A DNA stretch of 64,000 bases from Lachnospiraceae bacterium. GTDB taxonomy: Bacteria; Bacillota; Clostridia; Lachnospirales; Lachnospiraceae. A program made the position numbers and the translations under genes. The notes under the pieces are model-generated. The model did no database searches. It was not told the DNA's origin and saw only the letters and a program-made list of their open reading frames with translations. The number at the start of each line of letters is the position of its first letter. The stretch's first letter is position 1. Below are positions 42,442 through 51,412 of the stretch, piece after piece. The stretch spans positions 62,001-126,000 of the forward strand of contig JAEEMP010000125.1 of assembly GCA_016283275.1 (NCBI GenBank), in the 5' to 3' direction.

Positions 42442-43060
42442 TCACAACACCTCCTCCCAAAACTTCTCTTAAATATAAAAGCCCGGCATTTACACCGTTA
42501 ACAAATGCCTTTGATGTGATCGTAGCACTTGAAATGGCATCTATCTGATTGTCGAGTGCGGCACCGGTCTTTGTGACCTCAAAGCTGTCAGCTCTTCTTT
42601 CAAAAAACTGCGGAACGATAACTTCTTCGGCTCTCATACCAAGCCCTGCGGTCTCGGATATTGACGTGATCGCTATCGCATTGACCGTTCCGTCATTCTG
42701 AACGCCCATTCTGAACACGATATCTCCGCCGAAGCCTTCGTGGCTTGTGATCTCAAATACATATCCGATCTGTCCGCCGCCCGAATCCTTTGCGGCAAGA
42801 ACTTCCGTGATCTCGACGTTTTCAAAATCGTCTTCGAGGCATTTAAGCATCTGATCTTTGTCAAAATTCTGTTCTTCAAACGAAGAAGCATTTACAAATA
42901 CAGCCGCATTGGCTTCCTGTCTTGCCTTTTCTTCCATATTGGCAATGGGGTCTTTGGTAATTTCATACACGAATCCGAGGATAAAGCCCGCGATAAGTGT
43001 GATCGCAAGCATTATAAGGGTATTCTTTACAAGTTCTTTTATCTCAACGTTCTTATTCAC
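42434..43060 (-). CDS. rnfG: Rnf complex subunit G (covalent flavoprotein)
   Basis: A 208-residue subunit with one N-terminal membrane segment (about 12-33) and an extracytoplasmic FMN-binding domain. The flavinylation site is SSAT (177-180) with Thr180 as the expected FMN attachment residue, in the context AISSATITSKAF. ApbE, encoded convergently at the end of the operon, would do the attachment. It overlaps rnfD and rnfE by 8 bp each. Confidence 0.95.
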   Translation of the reverse strand: MNKNVEIKELVKNTLIMLAITLIAGFILGFVYEITKDPIANMEEKARQEANAAVFVNASSFEEQNFDKDQMLKCLEDDFENVEITEVLAAKDSGGGQIGYVFEITSHEGFGGDIVFRMGVQNDGTVNAIAITSISETAGLGMRAEEVIVPQFFERRADSFEVTKTGAALDNQIDAISSATITSKAFVNGVNAGLLYLREVLGGGVVNE

Positions 43061-43988
43061 TCTTTACCGCCCCCTTTCCGAAATATGAAGGTACGGTAAT
43101 CTTATCGATGAGCGGAACAAGAATGTTGCCGATTATGATCGCATAAGAAACTCCTTCGGCTGTCGGACCGAAGACTCTGAACACAGCGGTCAATATACCG
43201 AGCAGCATTCCGAATATTACCTGTCCCGATTTGCTTATGGGTCTTGTGACATAATCGGTAGCCATGAAAAACGCACCGAGTATAAGTCCGCCGCCCAGAA
43301 CATGCGCAGAAAGGAAGGTCGGATCGAATCCGTGGCCTCCGAACAATCCGATACATATCACAAAAGTCGCTATGTACATTCCGGGGATTATAAGATCGAT
43401 AACACCGCAAAGAAACAAAAATACCGCTCCGATAAGAAGACACAGCGCCGATGTCTCACCGATGGTACCCTGGGTATTTCCGGTAAGCATCTTCACGATA
43501 TCCACCTGCTCTCCCATCTTTATCCTGTAAAGAGGCGTAGCGCCCGACATCGTATCGGTATCGAAATTTGTCATTATGGATGTAAATGAGATCAAAAGAA
43601 AACATCTTGCGGCAAGGGCCGGGTTCATAAAATTCTGACCGAGACCGCCGAAAAGCATCTTGACCACCACTATGGCAAAGAAAGAACCCACGATCGGGAT
43701 CCACCACGGTGCCTTTACCGGAAGGTTAAGGGCCAGAAGAAGACCCGTAACGATCGCGGAAAAATCAGAGACAGTGTTCTTTCTGCCCGTAAACATTTCA
43801 AATAAAAGTTCAAACGCAACCGCACTTATTATCGAAACACCAATGAGCATAAGTGCGTTAAAGCCGAATCTGTATATTGCGTGACCGGCGGCCGGAAGAA
43901 GCGAAATGATGACTAAAAGCATGATCGAGCTTGTTGTCTGCTTTGACCGGATATGCGGATTTGAAGATACATTTAATAATCCGTCCAC
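43053..43988 (-). CDS. rnfD: Rnf complex subunit D (ion-translocating membrane subunit)
   Basis: A 311-residue integral membrane protein with about 8-9 membrane segments. The covalent FMN site is SGATP with Thr151 (DTDTMSGATPLYRI). GGLGQNFMNPALAARCF is another family signature. RnfD is homologous to NqrB and is thought to take part in Na+ or H+ movement. It lies 12 bp after rnfC. Confidence 0.96.
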   Translation of the reverse strand: MDGLLNVSSNPHIRSKQTTSSIMLLVIISLLPAAGHAIYRFGFNALMLIGVSIISAVAFELLFEMFTGRKNTVSDFSAIVTGLLLALNLPVKAPWWIPIVGSFFAIVVVKMLFGGLGQNFMNPALAARCFLLISFTSIMTNFDTDTMSGATPLYRIKMGEQVDIVKMLTGNTQGTIGETSALCLLIGAVFLFLCGVIDLIIPGMYIATFVICIGLFGGHGFDPTFLSAHVLGGGLILGAFFMATDYVTRPISKSGQVIFGMLLGILTAVFRVFGPTAEGVSYAIIIGNILVPLIDKITVPSYFGKGAVKSE

Positions 43989-44000
43989 TTTCTCTTCCTC

Positions 44001-45317
44001 CTACTTTTTCTTTTTTGCAAGTTCTATCTTGCGCATTGATTTTATATTCTGTGCAAGCGGTCTCTTAGCGGGGCAGATGTAACTGCAGCATCCGCACTCC
44101 ACACACTCAAGTCCGTTACAGCTTAAAAATGCTTCTTCATTGAAGTTCTCGGCGTGATCCGAAAGTATCTTCGGCACAAGACGGCTCGGACATACACTCA
44201 CGCACTTTCCGCAATTTATACATGCGGAAGGCTCCATTCTTGAAATATCGTCTTTCGAAAGACAAAGAAGCGCCGATGCGGTCTTCGTAACGGGAACATC
44301 AAGATCGAACATGCATATACCCATCATGGGCCCGCCCGATATTATCTTTGCCGGTTCCTTTTTATAACCGCCTGCCTCTTCAAGAAGAGTTGAATACAAA
44401 GTTCCGGTCCTTACCTTAAAGTTTCGCGGATTCTTGATGCAGTTGCCGGTAACCGTTACTATCCTGTACATTAACGGCCTGCCTTCGTATACTGCGGAAC
44501 CGACGGAATATACGGTATCGACATTATTGACCACGCAGCCTACATCTGCGGGGAGAAGCTTTGAGTTAAGTTCCCTTCTCGTTACGGCATAGATGAGATG
44601 TCTTTCGGAACCCTGCGGATACTTTGTCTTTAAGGCTTTCACCACTATTCTCGGTTCTTCTCTGGTAAGTGCCTTATAGATCTTGATGCAGTCGGGTTTA
44701 TTGTCTTCGATCGCAACTATTCCCAATGCATTGGGGAAAAGTTTAAGATATACCTTAAGACCGTCCAGAAGCTTCTCGGGTGATTCGATAAGCCTTCTGT
44801 AATCACTTGTAAGATAAGGCTCGCATTCGGCCGCATTGACGATCACATAATCGATCTTATGAGGTTCCTTTACCGAAAGCTTTACATGAGTGGGGAAACC
44901 CGCACCGCCCATACCTACGATCCCGGCTTCGCGTATCCTGTTGATGATCTCGGCCTCATCCATCTCATCAAGGGGTTTGACATCCCATGGAGTCGCACTC
45001 TCGTACTGACCGTCGTTTTCGATGATTATGGACATGGCATTATTACCTGCAAGCACTCTGTGATTGCAGATATCTTTGACCGTACCGGATACGGACGAAT
45101 ATATCGGAGATGACACGAATCCCTGTGCCTCGGCTATCTTCTGGCCTGCGAGTACACGATCTCCTTTTTGAACAATGGGAACAGCCGGCGCACCGATATG
45201 CTGCGACAGCGGATAAACCAGAACAGGGCCGGCATTGATCTCTTTAATGGGTATATCCTTGGACATATCTTTTCCGTCATAAGGATGAATCCCGCCCCTG
45301 AATGTCAGACTTGCCAT
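44001..45317 (-). CDS. rnfC: Rnf complex subunit C (NADH-side subunit)
   Basis: A 438-residue peripheral subunit. GMGGAGFPTHVKL near residue 136-148 is the nucleotide/flavin-binding glycine motif. An SLBB-type region follows, and two ferredoxin motifs, CINCGKCVSVCP and CVECGCCSYICP, lie near residues 365-410. It has the short type of C-terminus without the Ala-rich extension known from the E. coli homologue RsxC; in this operon such an extension is on RnfE instead. It is the first gene of rnfCDGEAB behind a near-consensus promoter, with GAAGG before the ATG. Confidence 0.96.
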   Translation of the reverse strand: MASLTFRGGIHPYDGKDMSKDIPIKEINAGPVLVYPLSQHIGAPAVPIVQKGDRVLAGQKIAEAQGFVSSPIYSSVSGTVKDICNHRVLAGNNAMSIIIENDGQYESATPWDVKPLDEMDEAEIINRIREAGIVGMGGAGFPTHVKLSVKEPHKIDYVIVNAAECEPYLTSDYRRLIESPEKLLDGLKVYLKLFPNALGIVAIEDNKPDCIKIYKALTREEPRIVVKALKTKYPQGSERHLIYAVTRRELNSKLLPADVGCVVNNVDTVYSVGSAVYEGRPLMYRIVTVTGNCIKNPRNFKVRTGTLYSTLLEEAGGYKKEPAKIISGGPMMGICMFDLDVPVTKTASALLCLSKDDISRMEPSACINCGKCVSVCPSRLVPKILSDHAENFNEEAFLSCNGLECVECGCCSYICPAKRPLAQNIKSMRKIELAKKKK

Positions 45318-45355
45318 ATGAAACCTACCTTCTCAATTTTTTCCAATACAAAGAT

Positions 45356-45384
45356 ACTATACTATAAAATGATATAAGTGTCAA
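45356..45384 (-). promoter_or_regulatory. Promoter of the rnf operon
   Basis: Minus strand TTGACA (45379-45384), 17 bp, TATAGT (45356-45361), about 40 bp before the rnfC ATG. The 207 bp divergent region also holds an inverted repeat TGACA-TTTG-TGTCA (45429-45442) and a 13-bp palindrome ATGATACTATCAT, both possible protein-binding sites. Confidence 0.75.
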
Positions 45385-45454
45385 AAGAACTTGTAAGCCT
45401 TATAAGCACTATTGTTTTCATGTTTTTGTGACATTTGTGTCATGCATTTTAATC

Positions 45455-45483
45455 TTGTCTCTTTAAGATCTAAATGATACTAT
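45455..45483 (+). promoter_or_regulatory. Promoter of the RNase H-like gene
   Basis: Plus strand TTGTCT (45455-45460), 17 bp, TACTAT (45478-45483). The -10 lies within the palindrome ATGATACTATCAT, so a repressor binding there is possible. Confidence 0.5.
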
Positions 45484-45524
45484 CATGATAAGCGGTTTTT
45501 TCTTATATTCTTCGGAGGTATGAT

Positions 45525-46625
45525 ATGCAGACAATCACAAATCCCATAAACATTTCCGAATTAAACTACCCTTTGGAAAAAATATGTGACAGGAACAAAT
45601 GTCTTTTTATCGATATTGAGACTACGGGATTTACCGCCAGAAACTCAAATCTTTATCTTATAGGCTGCGTTTACTTTAAAGACAATGCCTTTTATGCAAC
45701 CCAGTTTTTTGCCGATAAATATTCCGACGAGGAAGAACTGTTAAATGAATTCTTCTCATTTGCAAAGGATTTTTCGTTCCTCATCCATTTTAACGGCAAC
45801 AACTTTGATATTCCATATATCCTTGCCAAGGTCAAAGAACACGATCTCCCTTACAATTTCAATGATTTTACCGGGATCGACTTATATAAACGCGTTGCAA
45901 CGCTTAAGTCGTTTTTGAAACTTGAAAACTGCAAGCAGAAAACGATAGAAAGATTCTTAAAGATCGACAGGGAAGACAAATATTCGGGCGGGGATCTCAT
46001 CGGGCTTTATCATCAATATGTTGAAACGCACGATGAAGAATTAAAACGCCTGCTCCTACTTCATAATTTTGAAGATTTAAGCGGAATGCCGGGTATACTT
46101 CCCATATTGTCGGTATGCGATCTGTTTACGGACAAGTTAAAGGTCACAAAGGTGTCCGCAAGCCACTTTAAAGACGTTAACGGAAACGACCGTTCCGAAC
46201 TTTTGATGACGTTCGACACCCCCGCTCCCCTTCCCGTTCCGATCTCATATATGTATGACGGAGTATATTTTGCGGGAGCGGCAAATCAGGCAATGCTGAG
46301 AGTTCCGATCGCCGAAGAAGAACTCAAATACTATTATGCAAACTACAAGGATTACTATTATCTTCCCGATGAAGACGTGGCCCTCCACAAATCCGTAGCT
46401 TCATTCGTGGATAAAGGTCACAGAGAAAAAGCCAAAGCGCAGAACTGTTACACAAGAAAGACATCCAGATTCTTACCCGAATGGGATGCACTTATAACTC
46501 CGTTTTTTAAACCCGATTTCAGTTCAAAGAAGCTTTTCTTTGAGCTTACCGATGAAAGAAAGACCGATCGTGAGCTTTTTTCGGCTTACGCCTCACATCT
46601 TATGGAACATATGCTTAAACAATAA
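45525..46625 (+). CDS. Ribonuclease H-like (DEDD-type) exonuclease-domain protein
   Basis: A 366-residue protein. The N-terminal half is an RNase H-like domain of the YprB/RNase_H_2 type: DIETTG with Asp30 and Glu32, HFNGNNFDIPYI with the second-site Asp near residue 96, and HNFEDLSGM near 181-189 giving the third acidic site. It is probably a 3'-5' exonuclease on RNA or DNA. The C-terminal half (about 200-366) is Tyr- and Lys-rich with no recognised domain. CGGAGG precedes the ATG. It is divergent from rnf and convergent with cheR. Confidence 0.8.
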   Translation: MQTITNPINISELNYPLEKICDRNKCLFIDIETTGFTARNSNLYLIGCVYFKDNAFYATQFFADKYSDEEELLNEFFSFAKDFSFLIHFNGNNFDIPYILAKVKEHDLPYNFNDFTGIDLYKRVATLKSFLKLENCKQKTIERFLKIDREDKYSGGDLIGLYHQYVETHDEELKRLLLLHNFEDLSGMPGILPILSVCDLFTDKLKVTKVSASHFKDVNGNDRSELLMTFDTPAPLPVPISYMYDGVYFAGAANQAMLRVPIAEEELKYYYANYKDYYYLPDEDVALHKSVASFVDKGHREKAKAQNCYTRKTSRFLPEWDALITPFFKPDFSSKKLFFELTDERKTDRELFSAYASHLMEHMLKQ

Positions 46626-46652
46626 AAAAGCCGCCCATCCGGGCGACTTTTT
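46625..46652. terminator. Bidirectional terminator between the RNase H-like gene and cheR
   Basis: AAAAAGCCGCCC-ATCC-GGGCGACTTTTT, a 12-bp stem with one mismatch, flanked by an A-run and a T-run, placed between convergent stop codons 31 bp apart. Confidence 0.9.
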
Positions 46653-46656
46653 ATTA

Positions 46657-47433
46657 TCATGGCTTGTCGTAATAAAATGAGTTCTTTCTCTGGAAACCTA
46701 TTTCCCTATAGTTGATTATCTGCTCGGTACTTCCTATAAAGAGGATGCCTTTACTCTTAAGCGAAGCGCAGAACTTTTTGAATATCTCTTCCTTTGCTTC
46801 TTCGGTAAAGTATATCAGTACATTTCTGCAAACGATAAGATGCATATCGGTAGGATAAGTATCTTTTAAAAGATTGTGCTGTTTAAACTCTACTCTTGCC
46901 TTGATCTCATCCTTTATCCTGTATGAACCTCCGACTTTTTCGAAATACTTGGCCTTAAGGTCCTTCGGAACGTTTTCGATCGATTTCTCGTTATAAAGAC
47001 CCATCTTGGCCTTTTCAAGTATCTGCTTGTCTATATCGGTTGCAAATATCTTGATCTGATTAAGCGGCAGGTGTCTTGAAAGCGCCATTACAAGCGAATA
47101 GGGCTCGTCACCCGTCGAACATGCGGCGCTCCATACCTTTAAGTTGTTGCCGAACTTTGATATGAGTTCCGGAATGATCGTTTTATCCATCAATTCCCAC
47201 TGATCGGGATTTCTGTAAAACTCCGAAACGTTGATCGTTAAATAGCTTACAAATTCTTCAAATTTTTCCTTGTCGGTCTTAAGTAACTGTACATATTCGT
47301 CGTAACCCTTAACATTATGCTTGCCGATAAGCGTATCGATCCTTCGCTTCATCTGCTTCTCCTTGTAAGCGTTAAGATCGATCTTGGTCAAGTCGAAAAC
47401 TGCTTTTTTGAAATACTCGTAATCGTATGCCAT
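46657..47433 (-). CDS. cheR: CheR-type protein-glutamate methyltransferase
   Basis: A 258-residue CheR with the N-terminal helical domain (about 1-70) and the S-adenosylmethionine-binding domain (SAACSTGDEPYSLVMAL near 100-116; ATDIDKQILEKA; LIVCRNVLIYFTEEAKEEIF). It methylates receptor glutamates. No other chemotaxis gene is present here except a distant receiver domain, so its receptor may be encoded elsewhere. It stands alone after the rpsA operon terminator. Confidence 0.92.
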   Translation of the reverse strand: MAYDYEYFKKAVFDLTKIDLNAYKEKQMKRRIDTLIGKHNVKGYDEYVQLLKTDKEKFEEFVSYLTINVSEFYRNPDQWELMDKTIIPELISKFGNNLKVWSAACSTGDEPYSLVMALSRHLPLNQIKIFATDIDKQILEKAKMGLYNEKSIENVPKDLKAKYFEKVGGSYRIKDEIKARVEFKQHNLLKDTYPTDMHLIVCRNVLIYFTEEAKEEIFKKFCASLKSKGILFIGSTEQIINYREIGFQRKNSFYYDKP

Positions 47434-47451
47434 CCCCTTGCTTCTCCTATT

Positions 47452-47488
47452 TAAAAAATTAATGGGCGGTCTTTACCGACCACCCATT
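47452..47488 (-). terminator. Terminator of the rpsA operon
   Basis: Minus strand AATGGGTGGTC/GACCGCCCATT hairpin (one G-T type mismatch) followed by AATTTTTT, about 35 bp after the rpsA stop and before cheR. Confidence 0.88.
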
Positions 47489-47523
47489 ATTATATCAAAT
47501 GATATTTAACGATTAATTAAGAC

Positions 47524-48675
47524 TTATGCCTCTTCACCGTTTTCTTCCGCAGCGATCACGGCATCAATGTCAACGCTTGCAACGTCTTCGTTACTCTCTT
47601 CTTCTTTTTCTTCCTTAGGGTCGGGAGCTGTAAGAGCCTTTATCGAGATGCTGACTCTCTTTTCGTCAAGATTGAAGTCAACAACTTTTGCCGTAACTTC
47701 ATCGCCGACCTTAAGCACATCCGAAGGCTTCTCGATATGATCCTTGGATATCTGAGATACATGAAGAAGTGCATCGATTCCGTTTTCAAGTTCCACAAAT
47801 GCACCGAAGTCAGTCATACGCATCACTTTACCGGTAACAACCGTTCCCACTGCATACTTTGACTCTGCGTCAACCCAGGGATTTGTGTCGTTGAACTTAA
47901 GGCTTAATGCGATCTTGTTCTCGTTGATCTCTTTGATGAGAACCGTAAGCTTCTCGCCTGCCTTGTAGTTCTTCTTGGGGTTCTCAACATGGCCCCAGCT
48001 CATCTCGGAAATGTGAAGCAAACCGTCCATTCCGCCAAGATCCACAAATACACCGAAGTCCGTAACGTTCTTTATGGTTCCTTCAACAACGTCGCCTTCC
48101 TTGATGGTCTCAAGAAGTTTCTTCTGAGCTTCTTCTTTCCTTGCAACAAGGATAACCTTGCGGTTACCGATGATACGACGCTTCTTGGGGTTGTATTCGG
48201 TAACGACGAACTCGATCTCTTCACCCAGATATTTGCTTAAGTCTTTCTCGTATGTGTCGGAGAAAAGGCTTGCGGGGATGAATACCCTGACTTCATCGAC
48301 AACTATGCAGACACCGCCTTCGAGAACCTGTGAAACTTTTGCTTTTAAGATCTCCTGGCTTTCGAATGCTTCTTCGAGTCTCTTGGAGCCCTTGTCAAGT
48401 GCGAGTCTCTTGTATGTAAGAAGAACCTGACCCTCTCCGTCGTTAACTTTGATGATCTTAACTTCCAAAGTATCACCGATCTTAAGCGCTTCGGTGAGAT
48501 CGACACCGGGATCATTTGAATATTCACTCTTGGTAAGTATACCGTCTGACTTATAGCCGATGTTTAAAACTGCCTCATTGGGCTTAACATCAATTACAGT
48601 ACCCTCAACAACCTCTCCCGTATGTATAGTCTTAAATGATGCGTCAAGCATCTGTTCAAACGTCATTTCTGACAT
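47524..48675 (-). CDS. rpsA: S1 RNA-binding protein, ribosomal protein S1-like
   Basis: I use the ATG at 48675 (383 residues, MSEMTFEQML...) because GAGGAGG lies 9 nt upstream; an upstream ATG 18 bp earlier has no site. Four S1 OB-fold domains span about 18-90, 105-170, 190-260 and 275-345 (e.g. VEGTIKNVTDFGVFVDLGGMDGLLHIS). A Glu/Asp-rich C-terminal tail follows. It binds mRNA and single-stranded RNA. Four-domain S1 proteins are usual in Firmicutes. Its start overlaps the end of ispH by 20 bp; in some clostridia the two are fused in one protein. Confidence 0.92.
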   Translation of the reverse strand: MSEMTFEQMLDASFKTIHTGEVVEGTVIDVKPNEAVLNIGYKSDGILTKSEYSNDPGVDLTEALKIGDTLEVKIIKVNDGEGQVLLTYKRLALDKGSKRLEEAFESQEILKAKVSQVLEGGVCIVVDEVRVFIPASLFSDTYEKDLSKYLGEEIEFVVTEYNPKKRRIIGNRKVILVARKEEAQKKLLETIKEGDVVEGTIKNVTDFGVFVDLGGMDGLLHISEMSWGHVENPKKNYKAGEKLTVLIKEINENKIALSLKFNDTNPWVDAESKYAVGTVVTGKVMRMTDFGAFVELENGIDALLHVSQISKDHIEKPSDVLKVGDEVTAKVVDFNLDEKRVSISIKALTAPDPKEEKEEESNEDVASVDIDAVIAAEENGEEA

Positions 48676-49510
48676 AGCTTTGAACCTCCTCAATAATATA
48701 TCTCGGGGTTGATGCCCCGGCTGTTATACCTATCAGACCGTCCATACCGGAAAGTTTTCCCTTTATATCATCTACTGTCTGAATAAAGTACGTATTCGCA
48801 CAATTCTTTTTGCATATATCGAACAGCTTACGACTGTTGGAGCTTTTCTCGTCCCCGATGACAATCATAATGTCCGCTTTTGCCGACAATTCATCGGCTT
48901 CAGCCTGCCTGATGCGCGTAGCATCACAAATTGTGTTCATAACAGTCATATTGTAACTGTTTTTTTGAAAAATATCAAGAAATTCTTGAAATTTGTTACG
49001 GTTAAACGTTGTTTGAGCGACAACGCAGATCTTTTCGTCCGGATCCGGCTTAAAATTTCTAACCTGTTCTTCGGTTTCCAAAACAGTTGCGCCATTACTG
49101 CTCCAGCCCACGATCCCAATAACTTCGGCATGTTTCGGGTTTCCGATAACGACGATCTTTTCTCCCTCGGCACTCTTTTGTGCGACAATTTTATGGATCC
49201 TTTTCACAAACGGGCATGTCGCATCGTAAACCTCATTGCCTGTCGCCTCGATCGCATCGCAAACACTCTTTTCGACGCCGTGGCATCTTATGACCACAAG
49301 CCCTTTGGGCCGGTCCTTAAGCTCACTTATATCGTTTATGACCTTTACTCCCCGCTTTTCAAACGATTCGATGAGCTTATCGTTATGAAGGATGGGACCG
49401 TAGGTATAGATCGGTGTTCCGCTGTCTATCGCCTTATTTAAAAGATCCACTCCTCTGCCGGCTCCGTAACAAAAACCCGCATTTTCCGAAATAACAACTT
49501 CTTTTGCCAC
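48656..49510 (-). CDS. ispH: 4-hydroxy-3-methylbut-2-enyl diphosphate reductase
   Basis: A 284-residue iron-sulfur enzyme, last step of the MEP isoprenoid pathway, giving IPP and DMAPP. The three cluster cysteines are Cys14 (AGFCYGAGRGVD), Cys99 (DATCPFVKRIH) and Cys195 (NTICDATRIRQ). RCHGV holds an active-site histidine. Length is normal. It lies 1 bp after cmk and overlaps rpsA, the usual clostridial cmk-ispH-rpsA order. Confidence 0.96.
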   Translation of the reverse strand: MAKEVVISENAGFCYGAGRGVDLLNKAIDSGTPIYTYGPILHNDKLIESFEKRGVKVINDISELKDRPKGLVVIRCHGVEKSVCDAIEATGNEVYDATCPFVKRIHKIVAQKSAEGEKIVVIGNPKHAEVIGIVGWSSNGATVLETEEQVRNFKPDPDEKICVVAQTTFNRNKFQEFLDIFQKNSYNMTVMNTICDATRIRQAEADELSAKADIMIVIGDEKSSNSRKLFDICKKNCANTYFIQTVDDIKGKLSGMDGLIGITAGASTPRYIIEEVQSYVRNDV

Positions 49511-49511
49511 T

Positions 49512-50177
49512 TTACGACACCTTTTTAAACTCGTCTATGATCGTGTTTTTTACTTCTTCGATCGACATGTAGGAACTGTCTACATATACTGCTTCGGGAA
49601 CTCTCGTAAGCGGTGAATTGTCTCTGTGCATATCCCTGTAGTCACGTTCTCTGACCCCGGAGAGTATCTCGTCATAATCGGGATCCTCACCCTTTGCGAC
49701 AAGTTCGTCATATCGTCTTTTTGCACGCACCTCAACGTCCGCATCGAGATAGATCTTTAAATCCGCATTCGGAAGAACGACGCTTGCTATATCTCTTCCG
49801 TCCATGACCACATTTTCCGTATCTGTGAGCGATCTTTGAAGCTCCACGAGTTTTTCCCTTACTTCTTTGTAGGTCGAGACCATTGAAGCGGCATCGCTTA
49901 CAGCCGGAGTCCTTATAAGACCGTTTACGTTTTCTCCGTTTAAAAATACCGCCTGTTCTCCGTCTATGTATCTTATCGATACGTCCGCGGTCCTGCAAAG
50001 ATCCACAACAGCCTTCTCATCATCTTTGGAAACGCCTTCTTTTACGCAGTACAAAGCCATCGCCCTGTACATGGCACCGGTGTCAACATATACAAAATTA
50101 AGTTCTTTTGCCACCAGTTTGGCTATTGTGCTCTTACCTGCGCCCGCAGGCCCGTCTATTGCTATCTGATAACTCAT
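49512..50177 (-). CDS. cmk: Cytidylate kinase
   Basis: The start is at the ATG at 50177 (221 residues, MSYQIAIDGPAGAGKST) with AAGGAGG 6 nt upstream; its ATGA overlaps the stop of the preceding gene by 4 bp. The P-loop GPAGAGKST (9-17), YVDTGAMYRA, GRDIASVVLPNADLKIYLDA and RxxDRDY-like RERDYRDMHRDNSPL are the Cmk signatures. It phosphorylates CMP and dCMP. Confidence 0.95.
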   Translation of the reverse strand: MSYQIAIDGPAGAGKSTIAKLVAKELNFVYVDTGAMYRAMALYCVKEGVSKDDEKAVVDLCRTADVSIRYIDGEQAVFLNGENVNGLIRTPAVSDAASMVSTYKEVREKLVELQRSLTDTENVVMDGRDIASVVLPNADLKIYLDADVEVRAKRRYDELVAKGEDPDYDEILSGVRERDYRDMHRDNSPLTRVPEAVYVDSSYMSIEEVKNTIIDEFKKVS

Positions 50178-51412
50178 GATTCCTCCTTTTTGCTGCCGGC
50201 AAGATGTCCCGTCGACCATGCGAGCTGAAGATTGTAGCCGCCGGTCATTGCATCAATGTCTATCATCTCACCCGCAAAATAAAGATTTTTTATAAGTTTT
50301 GATTCCATTGTGGATGGATTTATATCTTTGACCGATACACCGCCTCTTGTGATTATGGCCTCTTCTATCGGTCTTGTTCCCGTGATCTTAAAAGAAAGGT
50401 TCTTTAAAAGGTTAAGAAGGGTCTTTCTTTCCTCTCTGGATATGAGATTTACCTTTGTGTCGGGATCGATGCCGGAAAGTTTTACAACGGTCTCCGTTAG
50501 TCTTTTTGGTAACAGTCCGTCGAGCGAATTTTTAAACGACTTATTCCGATTTTCTTCAAAATCCCTTAAGATCCGCTTATCAAGCTGTTCCTCGGATAAC
50601 CACGGCTTAAGATCGATCGATGCGTAAATATCTGAGTTCTTTTCCGCCTCTTTCTGATAAAAAGAACTTGCACTCAATACAAGCGGCCCCGAAACTCCGA
50701 AATGTGTAAAAAGCATCTCGCCGAGTTCCGAAAAGATCGTTTTTTTACCGGAAATAAGTGAAAACGTGACATTCTTAAGCGAAAGGCCCTGAAGGTCATT
50801 TACCCACTCTTCATCAGAAGTAAGCGGAATGAGTGAAGGGACCGTATCCGTTATCTTATGGCCCGAATCACGCGCGAGTCTAAGCCCGTCCCCGTCCGAA
50901 CCGGTTGCGGGATAGCTTAAACCGCCTGTCGCAAGTATGACCTTATCGGCAGTAAGTTTAGAATCATCCGTTAAAATAACACCCATTAAGACATTGTTGT
51001 CAATTATGAGCGATCTTACTTTTTTATTGAGTAAAACCTTTACATTTTCCGCTTTTAAGACCTTCTCAAGCGTTTTTATTATATCCGAAGAATGATCTGA
51101 AACCGGGAATACCCTGTTCCCTCTCTCCACTTTAAGCTTACATCCGTTATCTTCAAAAAAAGACATAACGGCATTGTTGTCATAAGAATAAAGTGCGCTG
51201 TACATAAACTTCGGATTTCTGTTTATGTTGGAAAAAACCGTTTCAATGTCCGATGAATTGGTGACATTGCATCGCCCTTTTCCCGTTATAAAAAGCTTCT
51301 TGCCGAGCTTTTCGTTCTTTTCGATCAAAGTAACTTCATCACCCGCTCCGGCCGCGGCTATTGAAGCCATCATCCCCGCAGCTCCGCCGCCAACGACAAT
51401 TACTTTACTCAT
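50174..51412 (-). CDS. HI0933-family FAD-dependent oxidoreductase
   Basis: A 412-residue flavoprotein of the BaiN/HI0933 (aminoacetone oxidase-like) family. The FAD dinucleotide motif VVGGGAAGMMASIAAA is at residues 5-20, followed by KLGKKLFITGKGRCNVTNSS and near the C-terminus RGGVSVKDINPSTMESK and NLYFAGEMIDIDAMTGGYNLQLAWSTG, all diagnostic. The reaction is not settled for most members. It overlaps cmk by 4 bp and the RpiR gene by 8 bp, a common clostridial neighbourhood. Confidence 0.92.
   Translation of the reverse strand: MSKVIVVGGGAAGMMASIAAAGAGDEVTLIEKNEKLGKKLFITGKGRCNVTNSSDIETVFSNINRNPKFMYSALYSYDNNAVMSFFEDNGCKLKVERGNRVFPVSDHSSDIIKTLEKVLKAENVKVLLNKKVRSLIIDNNVLMGVILTDDSKLTADKVILATGGLSYPATGSDGDGLRLARDSGHKITDTVPSLIPLTSDEEWVNDLQGLSLKNVTFSLISGKKTIFSELGEMLFTHFGVSGPLVLSASSFYQKEAEKNSDIYASIDLKPWLSEEQLDKRILRDFEENRNKSFKNSLDGLLPKRLTETVVKLSGIDPDTKVNLISREERKTLLNLLKNLSFKITGTRPIEEAIITRGGVSVKDINPSTMESKLIKNLYFAGEMIDIDAMTGGYNLQLAWSTGHLAGSKKEES

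Noticed and set aside
46657-47433. Chemotaxis gene cluster around cheR
   Set aside because: No cheA, cheW, cheB or receptor gene lies nearby, and the receiver domain is 14 kb away in another operon.
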